64,000 bases of DNA from Haloarchaeobius sp. FL176 (GCF_024609245.1 NZ_JANJYH010000003.1:310001-374000), one strand, 5' to 3'. Counted from the stretch's first letter, positions 8,383 to 17,417 are shown. The notes: generated by a model from the letters alone, not told the origin. Made by a program: numbers and translations.

Positions 8383-9255
8383 ATGCCCTCCAGACGCACC
8401 TTCGTCGCCAGCGTCGCCGCGGCCTCCGTCACCCTCGCCGGCTGTGCCGGCTCCGGCGACGGGAGTGACCCGGCGGTGAGCGACGGGACGGACCCGACCG
8501 ACGACGACACCGAACCCACGACACGACCCTCCACCGTCAGCCTCGACGTCGTCGACCCCACCGCGGTCGACGGCCCCATCCGCGTGCTCCCCGAGGGGCT
8601 GCGGCGCTTGCTCGCCGAAGCCGCCCGCGCGGACGGGGTGGTGCGTGGTCACTACCCGCTCTCGGTGAACCGGCCGCCGTCGCCGGACATCGTCGCGTTC
8701 GACCGGGTCGAACTGCGCGGCACCGACGCCGCCGACGGCACCTACGCGGTCGGCGTCCAGGCGGGTGGGCGCTACCAGATGCAGTTCCTGGCAGCACCCG
8801 CCGAGTCGGTGCCCGACGACGCGACCGTCGTCGACGGCAGCGAGCTGACCGCCGAGCAGCGCGAGTTCGTCCGGGCGGCGGCGGGCGACGGGGTCGTCGA
8901 GACCTACCCGGGGACGCCGGTCGGTACCTTCGCACGGACCGTCCTCGACGGGGGCTACGTCCGGCTCGACGGCACGGTGTACTCCGGGCGCGAACAGCAG
9001 CAGACCGACGCCGAGTTCTTCGCGAACCGGGTCTGGTACGTGCTCTCGCTGGAGCCGGTCGACGCTGACGACGCGGTGGTGCTCGACTGCACGCCAGCCG
9101 ACCCAGGAGCGGCAGCACAGGTCGCCGAGCTGGTCGAGGACAGCGACGGGACGCCCCAGTACAATCCCGAGCCCTCGGACGGTCTCGTCAGGCTCGGCCG
9201 GGAGCTCGACGCGGTCTTGCTCCACAACCTGACGGCCAGGCTCTCCGTGGAGTAG
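8383..9255 (+). CDS. Tat-exported lipoprotein of unknown function
   Basis: A 290-residue protein with a twin-arginine signal (SRRTF) and lipobox LAGC at about residues 19-22. A low-complexity Asp/Gly/Thr linker follows to about residue 50, then a folded domain with no recognised motif. The start at 8383 is chosen because longer frames extend back through aCPSF1 and would bury the signal peptide. A TATA-like ATTTAT at 8353-8358 lies about 30 bases upstream. Expected at the outer face of the membrane. Confidence 0.78.
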   Translation: MPSRRTFVASVAAASVTLAGCAGSGDGSDPAVSDGTDPTDDDTEPTTRPSTVSLDVVDPTAVDGPIRVLPEGLRRLLAEAARADGVVRGHYPLSVNRPPSPDIVAFDRVELRGTDAADGTYAVGVQAGGRYQMQFLAAPAESVPDDATVVDGSELTAEQREFVRAAAGDGVVETYPGTPVGTFARTVLDGGYVRLDGTVYSGREQQQTDAEFFANRVWYVLSLEPVDADDAVVLDCTPADPGAAAQVAELVEDSDGTPQYNPEPSDGLVRLGRELDAVLLHNLTARLSVE

Positions 9256-9313
9256 GTAGGTTCGCCCGCGGTTCCTCGGAACGCTTTCGACCCCGGAGCG
9301 TCTCGCCGGGCGT

Positions 9314-9727
9314 ATGGCCACTTCGCCCGTCGTCCTCGCGCTGGTGGCGATGCTCGCGTGGGGGCTCTGGGCCGTCCTCGCCGACGTCGCCACGCAGAGC
9401 ACCTCGCCGACCGTCGCGATGATCGTCTCCTACCTCGTCGGCACGACCCTCGCCGGCGTCTACGTCCTCACGCGTCCGGACCCGGTCACGTACACCCGTG
9501 ACGGACTCCTGCTCGCAGTCGCGGCCGGCGTCTTCTCCGGTATCGCGGCCGTCGCGTTCTACGCCGGACTGGAGCGCGGCAGTACGGGCGTCGTGACGAC
9601 CGTCTCCGCGCTGTACTTCGTCGTCGCGGCGGCGCTGGGCGTCGTCCTGTTCGACGAACCCGTGACGCTCCAGCGGCTCGGGGGCGTCGGCTTCGCGGTC
9701 GTCGCGGTCGCGCTGCTGGCCAACTGA
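9314..9727 (+). CDS. EamA/DMT-type small membrane transporter
   Basis: A 137-residue, almost entirely hydrophobic protein with about five helices. It corresponds to one EamA half-repeat: the opening LAMLAWGLWAVLADVA, then FYAGLERGSTGVVTTVSAL, and the ending LGVVLFDEPVTLQRLGGVGF with the typical E-P-hydrophobic turn. Full-length EamA exporters have two such repeats, so this one probably acts as a dimer, as small multidrug-resistance-type proteins do. The substrate is unknown. Confidence 0.85.
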   Translation: MATSPVVLALVAMLAWGLWAVLADVATQSTSPTVAMIVSYLVGTTLAGVYVLTRPDPVTYTRDGLLLAVAAGVFSGIAAVAFYAGLERGSTGVVTTVSALYFVVAAALGVVLFDEPVTLQRLGGVGFAVVAVALLAN

Positions 9728-9802
9728 GCCGGTCGCTCGAACCCGTCATCGACACCGGTCGGTCTCGAAACCCACAAGTGCGAACTGCCCCTCGCTCAGG
9801 TA

Positions 9803-10441
9803 GTGCGCCGAAGATACCGGCGGGCCGCGGTCGTGCTCGCAGTGCTCTCGCTGCTCGTGCTGGCCCGCCTGACCGTCGGAGGCGACCTCCCGGGGCTCCT
9901 CACGGCCGTCGAGAACGACGTGCTGTTCGTCGCTATCCTCGCGGTCGGCTACCTCGTCCGGCCGTTCCTCGCGGTGCCCGTCACGGCGTTCACCCTCGTC
10001 GTCGGCTACCGGTTCGGCTGGCCCGGCCTCCCCATCGCGCTGGCCGGCGGCGTCCTCACCGCGCTCCCCGCGTACTACGGGGGCCGGTGGTACAAGCGCG
10101 ACGACGGTGTCCTCGGCTGGCTCCGGCGCTCCGGCGACGAGATCTTCGACGCGACGGGCGACCTCCGGGGCACCATCGCCGGCCGGCTCTCGCCCGCGCC
10201 CGCCGACGCGGTGGCCTACGGCACCGGACTCGCGGACGTGCCGCTCGGGACGTTCCTCCTCGGGACGTTCATCGGCGAGCTCCCGTGGATTCTCACCATC
10301 ATGGCGATCGGCGTCTCCGCGCGGAACGTCACCACCGGCAGCTCCGTCGACCCGCTCGTGCTCGTCGGGGCCGGCGCTCTCGCGCTCGCGCTGGTCGCCA
10401 GACCGCTGTACCAGCGGTACGTCGAGCGCCGCGCGTCGTAG
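9803..10441 (+). CDS. TVP38/TMEM64 (VTT/SNARE-associated) family membrane protein
   Basis: A 212-residue protein starting at GTG 9803. The central core has the VTT-domain pattern: RPFLAVPVTAFTLVVGYRFGW, then ALPAYYGGRWYKR and later GTFIGELPWILTIMAIG. About five membrane segments are predicted. Families of this type (DedA/TVP38) are linked to lipid scrambling and membrane homeostasis, and the specific role here is unknown. It is followed closely by the aldolase gene, which has its own possible promoter. Confidence 0.82.
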   Translation: MRRRYRRAAVVLAVLSLLVLARLTVGGDLPGLLTAVENDVLFVAILAVGYLVRPFLAVPVTAFTLVVGYRFGWPGLPIALAGGVLTALPAYYGGRWYKRDDGVLGWLRRSGDEIFDATGDLRGTIAGRLSPAPADAVAYGTGLADVPLGTFLLGTFIGELPWILTIMAIGVSARNVTTGSSVDPLVLVGAGALALALVARPLYQRYVERRAS

Positions 10442-10476
10442 GAACTATTAACTCGAATCCGCGTACAGTTCGCCAC

Positions 10477-11394
10477 ATGGCTTCCAATGCTCCCGCGCCC
10501 GGCTCCGACGACCCGCTCGGCATCCACGGGGTCGTCCCACCGACAGTGACGGCGTTCCACGACGACGAGTCGGTCGACTACGAGGGGACGGCGGCCCACG
10601 CCCGGTACGTCGTCGACGGCGGCGCACACGGCGTCTTCCCGCTCGGCACCAACGGCGAGTTCGCGATGCTCTCGGGCGCGGAACGCGACCGCGTCGTCCG
10701 CGCCGTCGTCGACGAGGTCGGCGACGAGGTGCCCGTCATCGCGGGCGTCGGCGCGCCCAGCACCCACCGCACGGTCGCCCACGCCGAGGCCGCCGCCGAG
10801 GCCGGTGCGGACGGCATCGTCGTCGTGACGCCGTTCTACTACCCGCTGGACGACACCGCCGCCGTGAACCACTACCGGCGCGTCTGCGAGGCCGTCGACC
10901 TGCCGACGTACGTCTACCACATCCCCTCGAAGACCGGCAACGAACTCTCCCTGGCAGCCGTCGACGAACTCGCCGACATCCCGAACCTCGTCGGCGTCAA
11001 GGACTCCAGCAAGGACGTACCGTGGCTCGGGCAGGCCATCGACGACCACCCCGAGCTGACGTTCCTCTCGGGCTCCGACTCGCTGCTGTTCCCCGGGCTG
11101 GAGATCGGCTGCTCGGGCATGGTCTCGGCGGTCGCCAACGCCTTCCCCGAACTCGTCGTGTCCCTGTACGAGGCCTACGACGCCGGCGACGAGGACCGCG
11201 CGCGGGAACTGCAGAGTCAGGTGTACGACGTGCGTTCGGCGCTGAAGCGCGGGCCGTACATGGCCGGCGTGAAGGCCGCGCTCTCGCTGCAGGGGTTCGA
11301 CGCCGGGCCGCTGCGGAGCCCGCTGCGGCAGATGAACGACGGAGACGAGGCCGCGCTAGGGGAGGAGCTTCGGGAACTCGGACTGCTCGACTGA
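10477..11394 (+). CDS. DHDPS/KDG-aldolase family class I aldolase
   Basis: A 305-residue TIM-barrel enzyme of the dihydrodipicolinate synthase family. Visible are GTNGE at 57-61 (binding of the keto-acid carboxylate), the conserved tyrosine of the YVYHIP strand at 147, and the Schiff-base lysine of GVKDSS at 175. The substrate is uncertain: dihydrodipicolinate formation (dapA-like), 2-keto-3-deoxy sugar acid cleavage, or another keto-acid lyase. Linkage to the gdh/gnaD sugar genes 10 kb away is suggestive but weak. No lysine-biosynthesis genes are adjacent. The ATG at 10477 is the first consistent with the family N-terminus, and longer frames run through the VTT gene. Confidence 0.87.
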   Translation: MASNAPAPGSDDPLGIHGVVPPTVTAFHDDESVDYEGTAAHARYVVDGGAHGVFPLGTNGEFAMLSGAERDRVVRAVVDEVGDEVPVIAGVGAPSTHRTVAHAEAAAEAGADGIVVVTPFYYPLDDTAAVNHYRRVCEAVDLPTYVYHIPSKTGNELSLAAVDELADIPNLVGVKDSSKDVPWLGQAIDDHPELTFLSGSDSLLFPGLEIGCSGMVSAVANAFPELVVSLYEAYDAGDEDRARELQSQVYDVRSALKRGPYMAGVKAALSLQGFDAGPLRSPLRQMNDGDEAALGEELRELGLLD

Positions 11395-11695
11395 GTCGTC
11401 GGTATCGTTCCGGACGCGACCGGTATGCACCCTGTTCCGCCACTCGCCAGTGACCACAACTGCAAGCACGCCCCCGTTCGCTCGCAAGCTCGCTCGCCAG
11501 CCGCGCCGGTAGCGGGGTTTACATATATTGTAAACCCTCAGGCGAAGCCGAACCCTCAACCGGATGCCGTGCCTGCCACAGCGTCGTGCCGGTTGCGTCG
11601 ACACCGGTTCAGCCGTTTCGGAACCGCTCGCTCCCGAATACGCCACCCTCGGGCGTCGCGTAACTCCTTTCCCGACGGCCGGTGTCCGTTGGGGT
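11395..11695. promoter_or_regulatory. intergenic region upstream of egsA
   Basis: About 300 bases without a supported gene. The one clear element is the perfect inverted repeat at 11515-11537 described separately. An in-frame ATG at 11564 would extend EgsA by 44 residues, but that extension is basic and cysteine-containing and has no counterpart in the family as I know it. No tRNA-like fold was recognised. Confidence 0.5.
11515..11537. promoter_or_regulatory. perfect palindromic operator-like element (GGGTTTACA-N5-TGTAAACCC)
   Basis: Nine-base arms match exactly around the AT centre TATAT. It is an island of AT in GC-rich DNA. The centre could serve as a TATA box, so a bound regulator would compete with TBP. 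It lies about 160 bases before the egsA ATG. Confidence 0.6.
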
Positions 11696-12745
11696 ATGTT
11701 CACAAAATCGACGTGGATCCGACTGCCCCGGAACGTGGTAGTCGGGCACGGCGTCGTCGGCCGGACGGCGGAGGTCGTCGAGGACCTGCACCTGCAGGGA
11801 CGACCGCTCATCGTGACGAGCCCGACCCCCCGCAAGCTGGTCGGCGACACCATCGAGTCGCAGTTCGCGGACTCGGCGGTCGTCGTGGTCGAGGAGGCGA
11901 CGTTCGAGTCGGTCGAGCGCGTCATCGAACGTGCGGAGGCGACGGAGCCGGGGTTCCTCCTCGGCGTCGGCGGCGGGAAGGCGATCGACATCGCGAAGAT
12001 GGCGGCCGACCACGTCGGCCTCGGCTTCGTGTCGGTGCCGACGGCGGCGAGCCACGACGGCATCGTCTCCGGGCGCGGGTCGGTGCCGGAGGGCGACACC
12101 CGTCACAGCGTCGCGGCTGACCCGCCGCTGGCAGTCGTCGCCGACACCGAGGTGCTCGCGGAGGCACCGTGGGAGCTGACGACGGCCGGCTGTGCGGACA
12201 TCATCTCGAACTACACCGCGGTGATGGACTGGCGGCTCGCGAACCGGCTGAAGGACGTACCGTACTCCGAGTACGCGGCCGCGCTTTCGGAGATGACGGC
12301 GGAGATACTCGTCGACAACGCGGACTCGGTACGCCCGGGACTGGAGGAGTCCTCGTGGGTCGTGACGAAGGCGCTGGTCTCCTCGGGTGTCGCGATGTCC
12401 ATCGCGGGCTCGTCGCGCCCCGCCTCCGGTGCCGAGCACCTGTTCTCGCATCAGCTCGACCGCGTCGCACCCGAGCCGGCGTTGCACGGCCACCAGGTCG
12501 GCGTCGGCTCCATCCTGACGGCGTTCCTCCACGGCGGCGACCGCGGCTTCTGGACGGACATCCGGGACGCGCTCCGGAGCATCGACGCGCCGACGACCGC
12601 GGAGGAACTCGGTATCCCGCCGGAGACGGTCGTCGAGGCGCTGACGACCTGTCACGAGATCCGCGACCGGTACACCATCCTCGGTGACGGCATGAGCGAG
12701 GAGGCGGCGTGGGAGACCGCCAGAAAGACGGGCGTCATCGAGTAG
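11696..12745 (+). CDS. egsA: sn-glycerol-1-phosphate dehydrogenase
   Basis: A 349-residue NAD(P)-dependent enzyme. It reduces dihydroxyacetone phosphate to sn-glycerol-1-phosphate, the stereospecific backbone of archaeal ether lipids. The start MFTKSTWIRLPRNVVVGHG matches the family. The nucleotide-binding GVGGGKAIDIAK is at about 90-101 and PTAASHDGIVSGRGS at 115-129. Metal-binding histidines come later (ASGAEHLFSHQLD, LHGHQVG). Cytoplasmic. It shares the lipid-synthesis theme with the geranylgeranyl reductase at 40.8-42.2 kb. Confidence 0.96.
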   Translation: MFTKSTWIRLPRNVVVGHGVVGRTAEVVEDLHLQGRPLIVTSPTPRKLVGDTIESQFADSAVVVVEEATFESVERVIERAEATEPGFLLGVGGGKAIDIAKMAADHVGLGFVSVPTAASHDGIVSGRGSVPEGDTRHSVAADPPLAVVADTEVLAEAPWELTTAGCADIISNYTAVMDWRLANRLKDVPYSEYAAALSEMTAEILVDNADSVRPGLEESSWVVTKALVSSGVAMSIAGSSRPASGAEHLFSHQLDRVAPEPALHGHQVGVGSILTAFLHGGDRGFWTDIRDALRSIDAPTTAEELGIPPETVVEALTTCHEIRDRYTILGDGMSEEAAWETARKTGVIE

Positions 12746-12746
12746 T

Positions 12747-13832
12747 CTACTCGCTCGCCGGCCCGACGTCGCCCACGCTCTCCTCTATCTCGTCGAGTTC
12801 GTCGAGCGCCTGTGAGCCCGAGCCGTAGCGTCCGAGCACCGCCAGGCCGGCGGGGCCACCGATGACCAGCCGGAGCCAGAAGGTCGCGACCCGGAACAGC
12901 ACGACGCCCGCACCGACCCTGGTCACCGCGTCACCGCTCATCACGGTGACGAGCGCCGACAGCGTCGCCTCGACGCCGCCGAGGCCACCCGGGAGCGGAA
13001 CCGCGGTCGCGACACCGGAGACCGTGACGGCGAACGCGGAGACCGACAGCGGCGCGGGGCTGCTGACCGCCGCCAGCGAGAAGCTCAACGCGGCGGCGGT
13101 GAACACCCACGCGAAGACCGCCGCGACGAACGACGCCACGACGGCCCGGGGATGTCTGGCGACGACCTCGCCCGTGTCGACGAAGCGGTCCAGACGTGCG
13201 CGGACCTGTCTCGGCTCGACGACCCTCCCAAGCCGCGTCGACAGGGACGCAGCCGTGGGGTGGACCGCGCCGGCGAACCTGAGCGTCGCACGCCGGAGGA
13301 TGCCGGGCCAGATGGCAAAGCCCGTCACGACCGTGATGAGCACCAGCAGTCCGATGGCCAGAACGACGGTGAGCTGGATGATCCACTGCGGGACGGGACG
13401 CGTGAGCAGAACGAACAGCAGGCCGAGGCCGGCGACGAGCGCCGAGGCGACCGTCGAGAGGAAGCCCGCGACCGTCGTGGCGAGCAGCGTCCGTTCGATG
13501 GTCGCGTCGGAGTACCGCGAGACGACGTAGGCGATGATGGCCGCGCCGCCAGCGACGCCCAGAGGGAGCGCCTGTTTGACGAACACTGCGGCGAGGAAGA
13601 GGCCCGAGAACCGACGCAGCCCCGGTGCATCCGGAATCGGGCGGACGAGGGCGTAGATGGAGAGCCCCCAGGCCGCGATGGAGCCGAACCCGGCGAGCAG
13701 CGCCAGCCCGAACAGGAGCTTGTCGGCCGCGAGCACCCGGTCGAGCACCTGCTCCCAGCCGACGCCGACGGCGAGCAGGGCGACTACGACGAGGCCCGCG
13801 ACGACACCCGCGACGATCTCCCGCAGTCCCAT
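12747..13832 (-). CDS. flippase-like membrane protein (lysylphosphatidylglycerol synthase TM / UPF0104 family)
   Basis: A 361-residue polytopic protein with eight or so hydrophobic segments. It carries the family features: an early FVKQALPLGVAGGAAIIAYVVSR and a late PLPGGLGGVEATLSAL. Related proteins form the membrane part of MprF-type flippases and occur widely in archaea, often alone. The transported lipid is unknown. Its stop abuts the convergent egsA stop. Confidence 0.85.
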   Translation of the reverse strand: MGLREIVAGVVAGLVVVALLAVGVGWEQVLDRVLAADKLLFGLALLAGFGSIAAWGLSIYALVRPIPDAPGLRRFSGLFLAAVFVKQALPLGVAGGAAIIAYVVSRYSDATIERTLLATTVAGFLSTVASALVAGLGLLFVLLTRPVPQWIIQLTVVLAIGLLVLITVVTGFAIWPGILRRATLRFAGAVHPTAASLSTRLGRVVEPRQVRARLDRFVDTGEVVARHPRAVVASFVAAVFAWVFTAAALSFSLAAVSSPAPLSVSAFAVTVSGVATAVPLPGGLGGVEATLSALVTVMSGDAVTRVGAGVVLFRVATFWLRLVIGGPAGLAVLGRYGSGSQALDELDEIEESVGDVGPASE

Positions 13833-13968
13833 GTGGGGTCAGTCGCACGTGGGACACAAGAGCGCATCGGGTGTTCCACCGTCGACCGGAGCCCCGGTCC
13901 AGTGCGGGGCCGGCCTGGGTCGCCACGAGCAGGGGGTCTTTTGCCACCACGGACCCTTCTCGATTGAT

Positions 13969-14193
13969 ATGTCGGGTGATGCGACCGGGGAGCCGTCGTC
14001 TCTCGGTAATCTACTGTTCCTCGTCGGGAGCTTCTTCGCGTCGGCACTGGTCGCCGTAGCAGTCACGGAGGTGGTGGTGGCCGGGACTGCCCTCGGCCGC
14101 GGGACGCCAGTGGCCGTCCTCACTGTCGTCGCGTTCGTCGTCGCCTTCCTCGGGCTGTTGCTGTTCTACGACCGCCACTACCTCGGCGAGTAG
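13969..14193 (+). CDS. small two-pass membrane protein
   Basis: A 74-residue protein with two hydrophobic helices (about residues 12-35 and 42-66) and the ending YDRHYLGE. The start at 13969 is preferred because upstream extension of the frame runs antisense through the flippase-like gene. Unrecognised family. Transcribed divergently from its left neighbour. Confidence 0.6.
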   Translation: MSGDATGEPSSLGNLLFLVGSFFASALVAVAVTEVVVAGTALGRGTPVAVLTVVAFVVAFLGLLLFYDRHYLGE

Positions 14194-14262
14194 CGGGCCG
14201 GAAGCACGGGAGTGGCCGAGACTGTCTGGGGGTCAACTGACACACTCCGGGACCCCGATCAC

Positions 14263-14784
14263 TCAGGGACAGTCACTCGCGTCGAACGACCGTGGTTCCG
14301 AGCCCTGCGCCACCCGTCGGGTCACGCCCGACTCCACGTTCACCAGCATCGCAACCCCGCCGTAGCCGTGTGTCCGGTCGTGGCCGCGGACGACCACGCA
14401 GGGCACGTCGGCGGGAATCTCGACCGTGTCTGCCCTGGTGAACGGCTGCTGGGAGTGGGCGTGCAGCAGCTCGCGGCGGCCGAGCCGGCTCCCGTCGAGC
14501 CGTTCGACCTGCCACCAGTCCGCGTAGCCGTCCTCGCCGTCGTCGTCGTGGTGCAGCGTGACGTCGAACGTGTCCCTGCCGTCCTCGGCCTCGGCGTCGA
14601 CGTCGACGACGTTCGCCTCGCGCAGGTCGCGGTCGCCCGGGCCGGTGCTGTCGGCCGCGCCGTCGGTCGTCCTCTCCGGAGCGGCGTCGTCCCCGTCCAG
14701 ACAGCCCGCCAGCGCACCGAGTGTCGAGAGACCCGCCTGGCCGGCCAGCAGGCGACGGCGAGTGAGACGGCAGCGTCCATCCAT
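14263..14784 (-). CDS. Tat lipoprotein of unknown function
   Basis: A 173-residue protein from ATG 14784. A twin-arginine signal (TRRRLLAGQ) is followed by the lipobox LAGC at about residue 27 and an Asp/Thr-rich linker. A small beta-rich domain follows, with two further cysteines (one at VPCVVV, one near the C-terminus) that could form a disulfide. An in-frame upstream ATG at 14820 would give 185 residues. Unrecognised family. Confidence 0.7.
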   Translation of the reverse strand: MDGRCRLTRRRLLAGQAGLSTLGALAGCLDGDDAAPERTTDGAADSTGPGDRDLREANVVDVDAEAEDGRDTFDVTLHHDDDGEDGYADWWQVERLDGSRLGRRELLHAHSQQPFTRADTVEIPADVPCVVVRGHDRTHGYGGVAMLVNVESGVTRRVAQGSEPRSFDASDCP

Positions 14785-14845
14785 CGCTCGTCCGTTCGGC
14801 CGCGGGCCTGTTAACGTCACTCTCTGCGTGCCAGCCGCCGGCCGC

Positions 14846-16651
14846 TCAAACGTGCTCGTCGAGGAACTCGGCGACAGCGGTGTGGGCTTCCACCTTGTTC
14901 TCCAGCTTCGTCAGGCCGTGGCCCTCGTCCTCGAAGACGAGTTCGCGGACGGTGACACCCTGTTCGCGTGCGCCCTCGACGATCTGGTGGGCCTCGCCGA
15001 CGGGCACGCGCGGGTCGTTCTCGCCGTGGATGACGAACAGCGGCGACCCGATGGCGTCGACGTTCTCCATCGGCGAGATGGACTGGAGGAACTCGCGGTC
15101 CTCGTCCAGCGAGCCGTACTCGGCCTCCCGGAGCTCGCGCCGCCACTCGCCGGTGTTCTCGAGGAACGTGACGAAGTTGGCGATGCCGACGATGTCGACG
15201 CCGGCCGCCCAGCGCTCTGGCGACTCGATGAGGCTCGCGAGCACCATGAACCCGCCGTAGGAGCCGCCCATGGCGACGAGGCGGTCCGCGTCGACGGCGT
15301 CTTGATCCGCCAGCCAGTCGACGCACGCGTCGATGTCGGCGACGGAGTCCATCCGGTTGCGCACGTCGTCGAGGTGGCTGTACGCCTTCCCGTAGCCGGC
15401 GGAGCCGCGGACGTTGGGCTCGAAGTAGCCGTAGCCGCGGTTCAGATAGTACTGCTTGACAGGGTTGAACGACGGACGGCGCTGGGCCTCCGGGCCGCCG
15501 TGGATGGAGACGATGACCGGCACCGGGTCCTCTTCCGAGGCGCCGTCTGGGAGCGTGAGGAAGCCCGGCACTTCCAGTCCGTCGAAGCTCTCGACGTGGA
15601 CGAGCTCGGGCTCGCGGAACGACGACTCGGGGATGCCCGCCGTCGCAGCGTACGTCCAGCGCTCGGTCGCGCCGGTCTCGGTCTCGACGACGTAGGCGTT
15701 CGTGTTCACGGCCGCGCCCGTCGCGGTGATAGCGAACCGCTCGGCGTCGGGCCCCCAAGACACACCGCCCGCGATACCGCCGGGGAGGTCCGGCGACGGG
15801 AACTCCTCGACCGCCGTCTCGCCGGCGAGTTCGCCGACGGTCAGCTCGGTGTAGCCGTCGACGTTGCGCGAGTAGGCCAGCCGGCCCGTCTCGTCGTCGA
15901 GGGACACCCCGTCGATGCTCCAGTCGCCGCCGTCGACGACGGTCTCCATGTCGCCGGTCGCGATGTCGAGGCGCGCGAGGGAGAGCGTGTCCGAGTCTTC
16001 GTCGGTACAGAGATAGAGCGCGTCGCCGTCGGGCCCCCACGACGCGCTGGTGTACCGGACGTTCCCCTCGTGGGGGGTGAGGTGGTCGAGGTCGCCCGTC
16101 TCGATGTCCAGCACGTAGAGGTCCTGGTCGTAGTTCGAGTACGCCTGCGAGACGAGCAGTCGGTCGTCTTCTGGGCTCCAGCCGCCGACGCTCAGCCACC
16201 CGTCGCCCTCGTGGACCAACGTCGCGTCGTCGCCCGTCTCGTCGCGGCCCTGCACGTAGATGTCGAAGACGGACTCGTCGCGGCGGTTCGAGGCGAACGC
16301 GAACCGCTCGCCGTCGTGACTCCAGCCGCCCCAGCGGTGCTTCGCGTCCGGGTGGGCGGTGAGGGCGACCTCCTCGCTCCCGTCGCCGCTCATCCGGAAG
16401 AACTGCATGCGCTCGTTGCCGCCCTCGTCCATCCCGTAGACCAGTTCGTCGCGTTCGGGCGACCACGTCGCGAAGCCGACGCGCTCGTCCTCGAAGGTCC
16501 GCTGGTGGGGCCACTCGCCCGCGCCGTCGACCGACCAGACCTGCGGCGTGCCGGTCGTGTCCATCAGGAAGGAGACGCGCTCGCCCTCGGGCCCGAACGA
16601 CGCCCCGTAGGCGCTCCGGACGTTGAGGTAGCGCTCGATGTCGTATGGCAT
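14846..16651 (-). CDS. S9 family prolyl oligopeptidase / acylaminoacyl peptidase
   Basis: A 601-residue cytoplasmic serine peptidase. The N-terminal part (about 1-340) is a beta-propeller made of repeats such as W-S-x-D/E-G-E-R and W-G-P-D-A-E. The C-terminal alpha/beta-hydrolase domain carries the nucleophile S464 (GGSYGGF), D546 (ENDPRVP) and H578 (EGHGL). It is expected to release N-terminal residues or cleave short peptides. No signal peptide. Transcribed alone. Confidence 0.94.
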   Translation of the reverse strand: MPYDIERYLNVRSAYGASFGPEGERVSFLMDTTGTPQVWSVDGAGEWPHQRTFEDERVGFATWSPERDELVYGMDEGGNERMQFFRMSGDGSEEVALTAHPDAKHRWGGWSHDGERFAFASNRRDESVFDIYVQGRDETGDDATLVHEGDGWLSVGGWSPEDDRLLVSQAYSNYDQDLYVLDIETGDLDHLTPHEGNVRYTSASWGPDGDALYLCTDEDSDTLSLARLDIATGDMETVVDGGDWSIDGVSLDDETGRLAYSRNVDGYTELTVGELAGETAVEEFPSPDLPGGIAGGVSWGPDAERFAITATGAAVNTNAYVVETETGATERWTYAATAGIPESSFREPELVHVESFDGLEVPGFLTLPDGASEEDPVPVIVSIHGGPEAQRRPSFNPVKQYYLNRGYGYFEPNVRGSAGYGKAYSHLDDVRNRMDSVADIDACVDWLADQDAVDADRLVAMGGSYGGFMVLASLIESPERWAAGVDIVGIANFVTFLENTGEWRRELREAEYGSLDEDREFLQSISPMENVDAIGSPLFVIHGENDPRVPVGEAHQIVEGAREQGVTVRELVFEDEGHGLTKLENKVEAHTAVAEFLDEHV

Positions 16652-16784
16652 ACCAAGCAGGTGGGCGTGACGGGGCTAATGGGTTCTGGTGGCGGAACCG
16701 CGGGCCGTGGTTGACCCTCTGGTCCAGTGAGACTCAGTGTGGGTTTGGTCGGCCCGAGAGCCGTGAGAACCGCCGAAACGAGAG

Positions 16785-17243
16785 TCAGTAGCAGTTCGGG
16801 TTGTAGTCCTCACCCGGGTCGGCGTGATGGTCCCGGACGGCCATCCCGGAATCGCTCAGGATGACGCGAACGCTGTGCAGGGATGGTTCCGCTGCGACCG
16901 AGCCGACGTCCATGGACTCTTCTTCGTTCCCCGAACTGATTTCGGCCCGGTACGTGTCGAACGGGTCCCCGTTGTCTTTGAATATCCGTTCCGACTCCGC
17001 TGAGACGGTGTCTGGCGGTGCCCGATACGTGTTCGAGAATAAAACTTGCCTTTCCCGTCCTGATTCACCACGAATTTCGACGTGTATTGTCCGCTCCGAG
17101 CTAGTTTGATTCTCAATTTGAATGTCTGGGACAGTATACCGTTCACTACACGTATTTGTCTCGATACTGGTTGTCCCCTGGCTGTCATTGGTTCCAATAC
17201 AGCCGGAGATCAGTGGGAGACCGATCAGGGACAGGCGTAACAC
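16785..17243 (-). CDS. putative lipoprotein, low-GC
   Basis: A 152-residue protein with a short hydrophobic signal and a lipobox-like LISGC at about 11-15 but no twin arginines, so probably Sec-exported. The domain is beta-rich and rich in Ser/Thr/Glu (DIQIENQTSSERTIHVEIRGESG), like an immunoglobulin-type fold, and ends in CY. Base composition is clearly more AT-rich than its neighbours, which suggests later acquisition. Unrecognised family. Confidence 0.62.
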   Translation of the reverse strand: MLRLSLIGLPLISGCIGTNDSQGTTSIETNTCSERYTVPDIQIENQTSSERTIHVEIRGESGRERQVLFSNTYRAPPDTVSAESERIFKDNGDPFDTYRAEISSGNEEESMDVGSVAAEPSLHSVRVILSDSGMAVRDHHADPGEDYNPNCY

Positions 17244-17398
17244 CGTTCTCTGGTCATGCTCTCCTCGTTGCTCTCATCGATGTTCACCTAGCGGAGCGAT
17301 ACTCGCCGGCATATTCTTTTTGCGACACGTCGTTAAAATGTCAAATACTGCCGCGACCGACGAGCGATTCGAACCCAAAAGACACTTTTGCGGGACTG

Positions 17399-17417
17399 TA
17401 ATTACATCTAATTACAT
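17399..17417 (+). promoter_or_regulatory. 9-base direct repeat overlapping the start codon of the PAPS-reductase-like gene
   Basis: TAATTACAT occurs at 17399-17407 and again at 17409-17417, a 10-base period equal to one helical turn, running into the ATG at 17416. A bound protein would cover the transcription start of a leaderless mRNA. Confidence 0.5.

Noticed and set aside
10477-11394. dapA for lysine synthesis
   Set aside because: Family motifs are shared by several keto-acid aldolases and no lysine genes are near, so no specific name is given.
11564-11695. 44-residue N-terminal extension of EgsA from an upstream ATG
   Set aside because: The extension is basic with a stray cysteine, unlike the family start MFTKSTWIRLPRN. 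Transcript mapping would settle it.
14558-16714. 718-residue open frame opposite the S9 peptidase
   Set aside because: Antisense to an enzyme with an intact catalytic triad. Long antisense frames are common in GC-rich haloarchaeal DNA.
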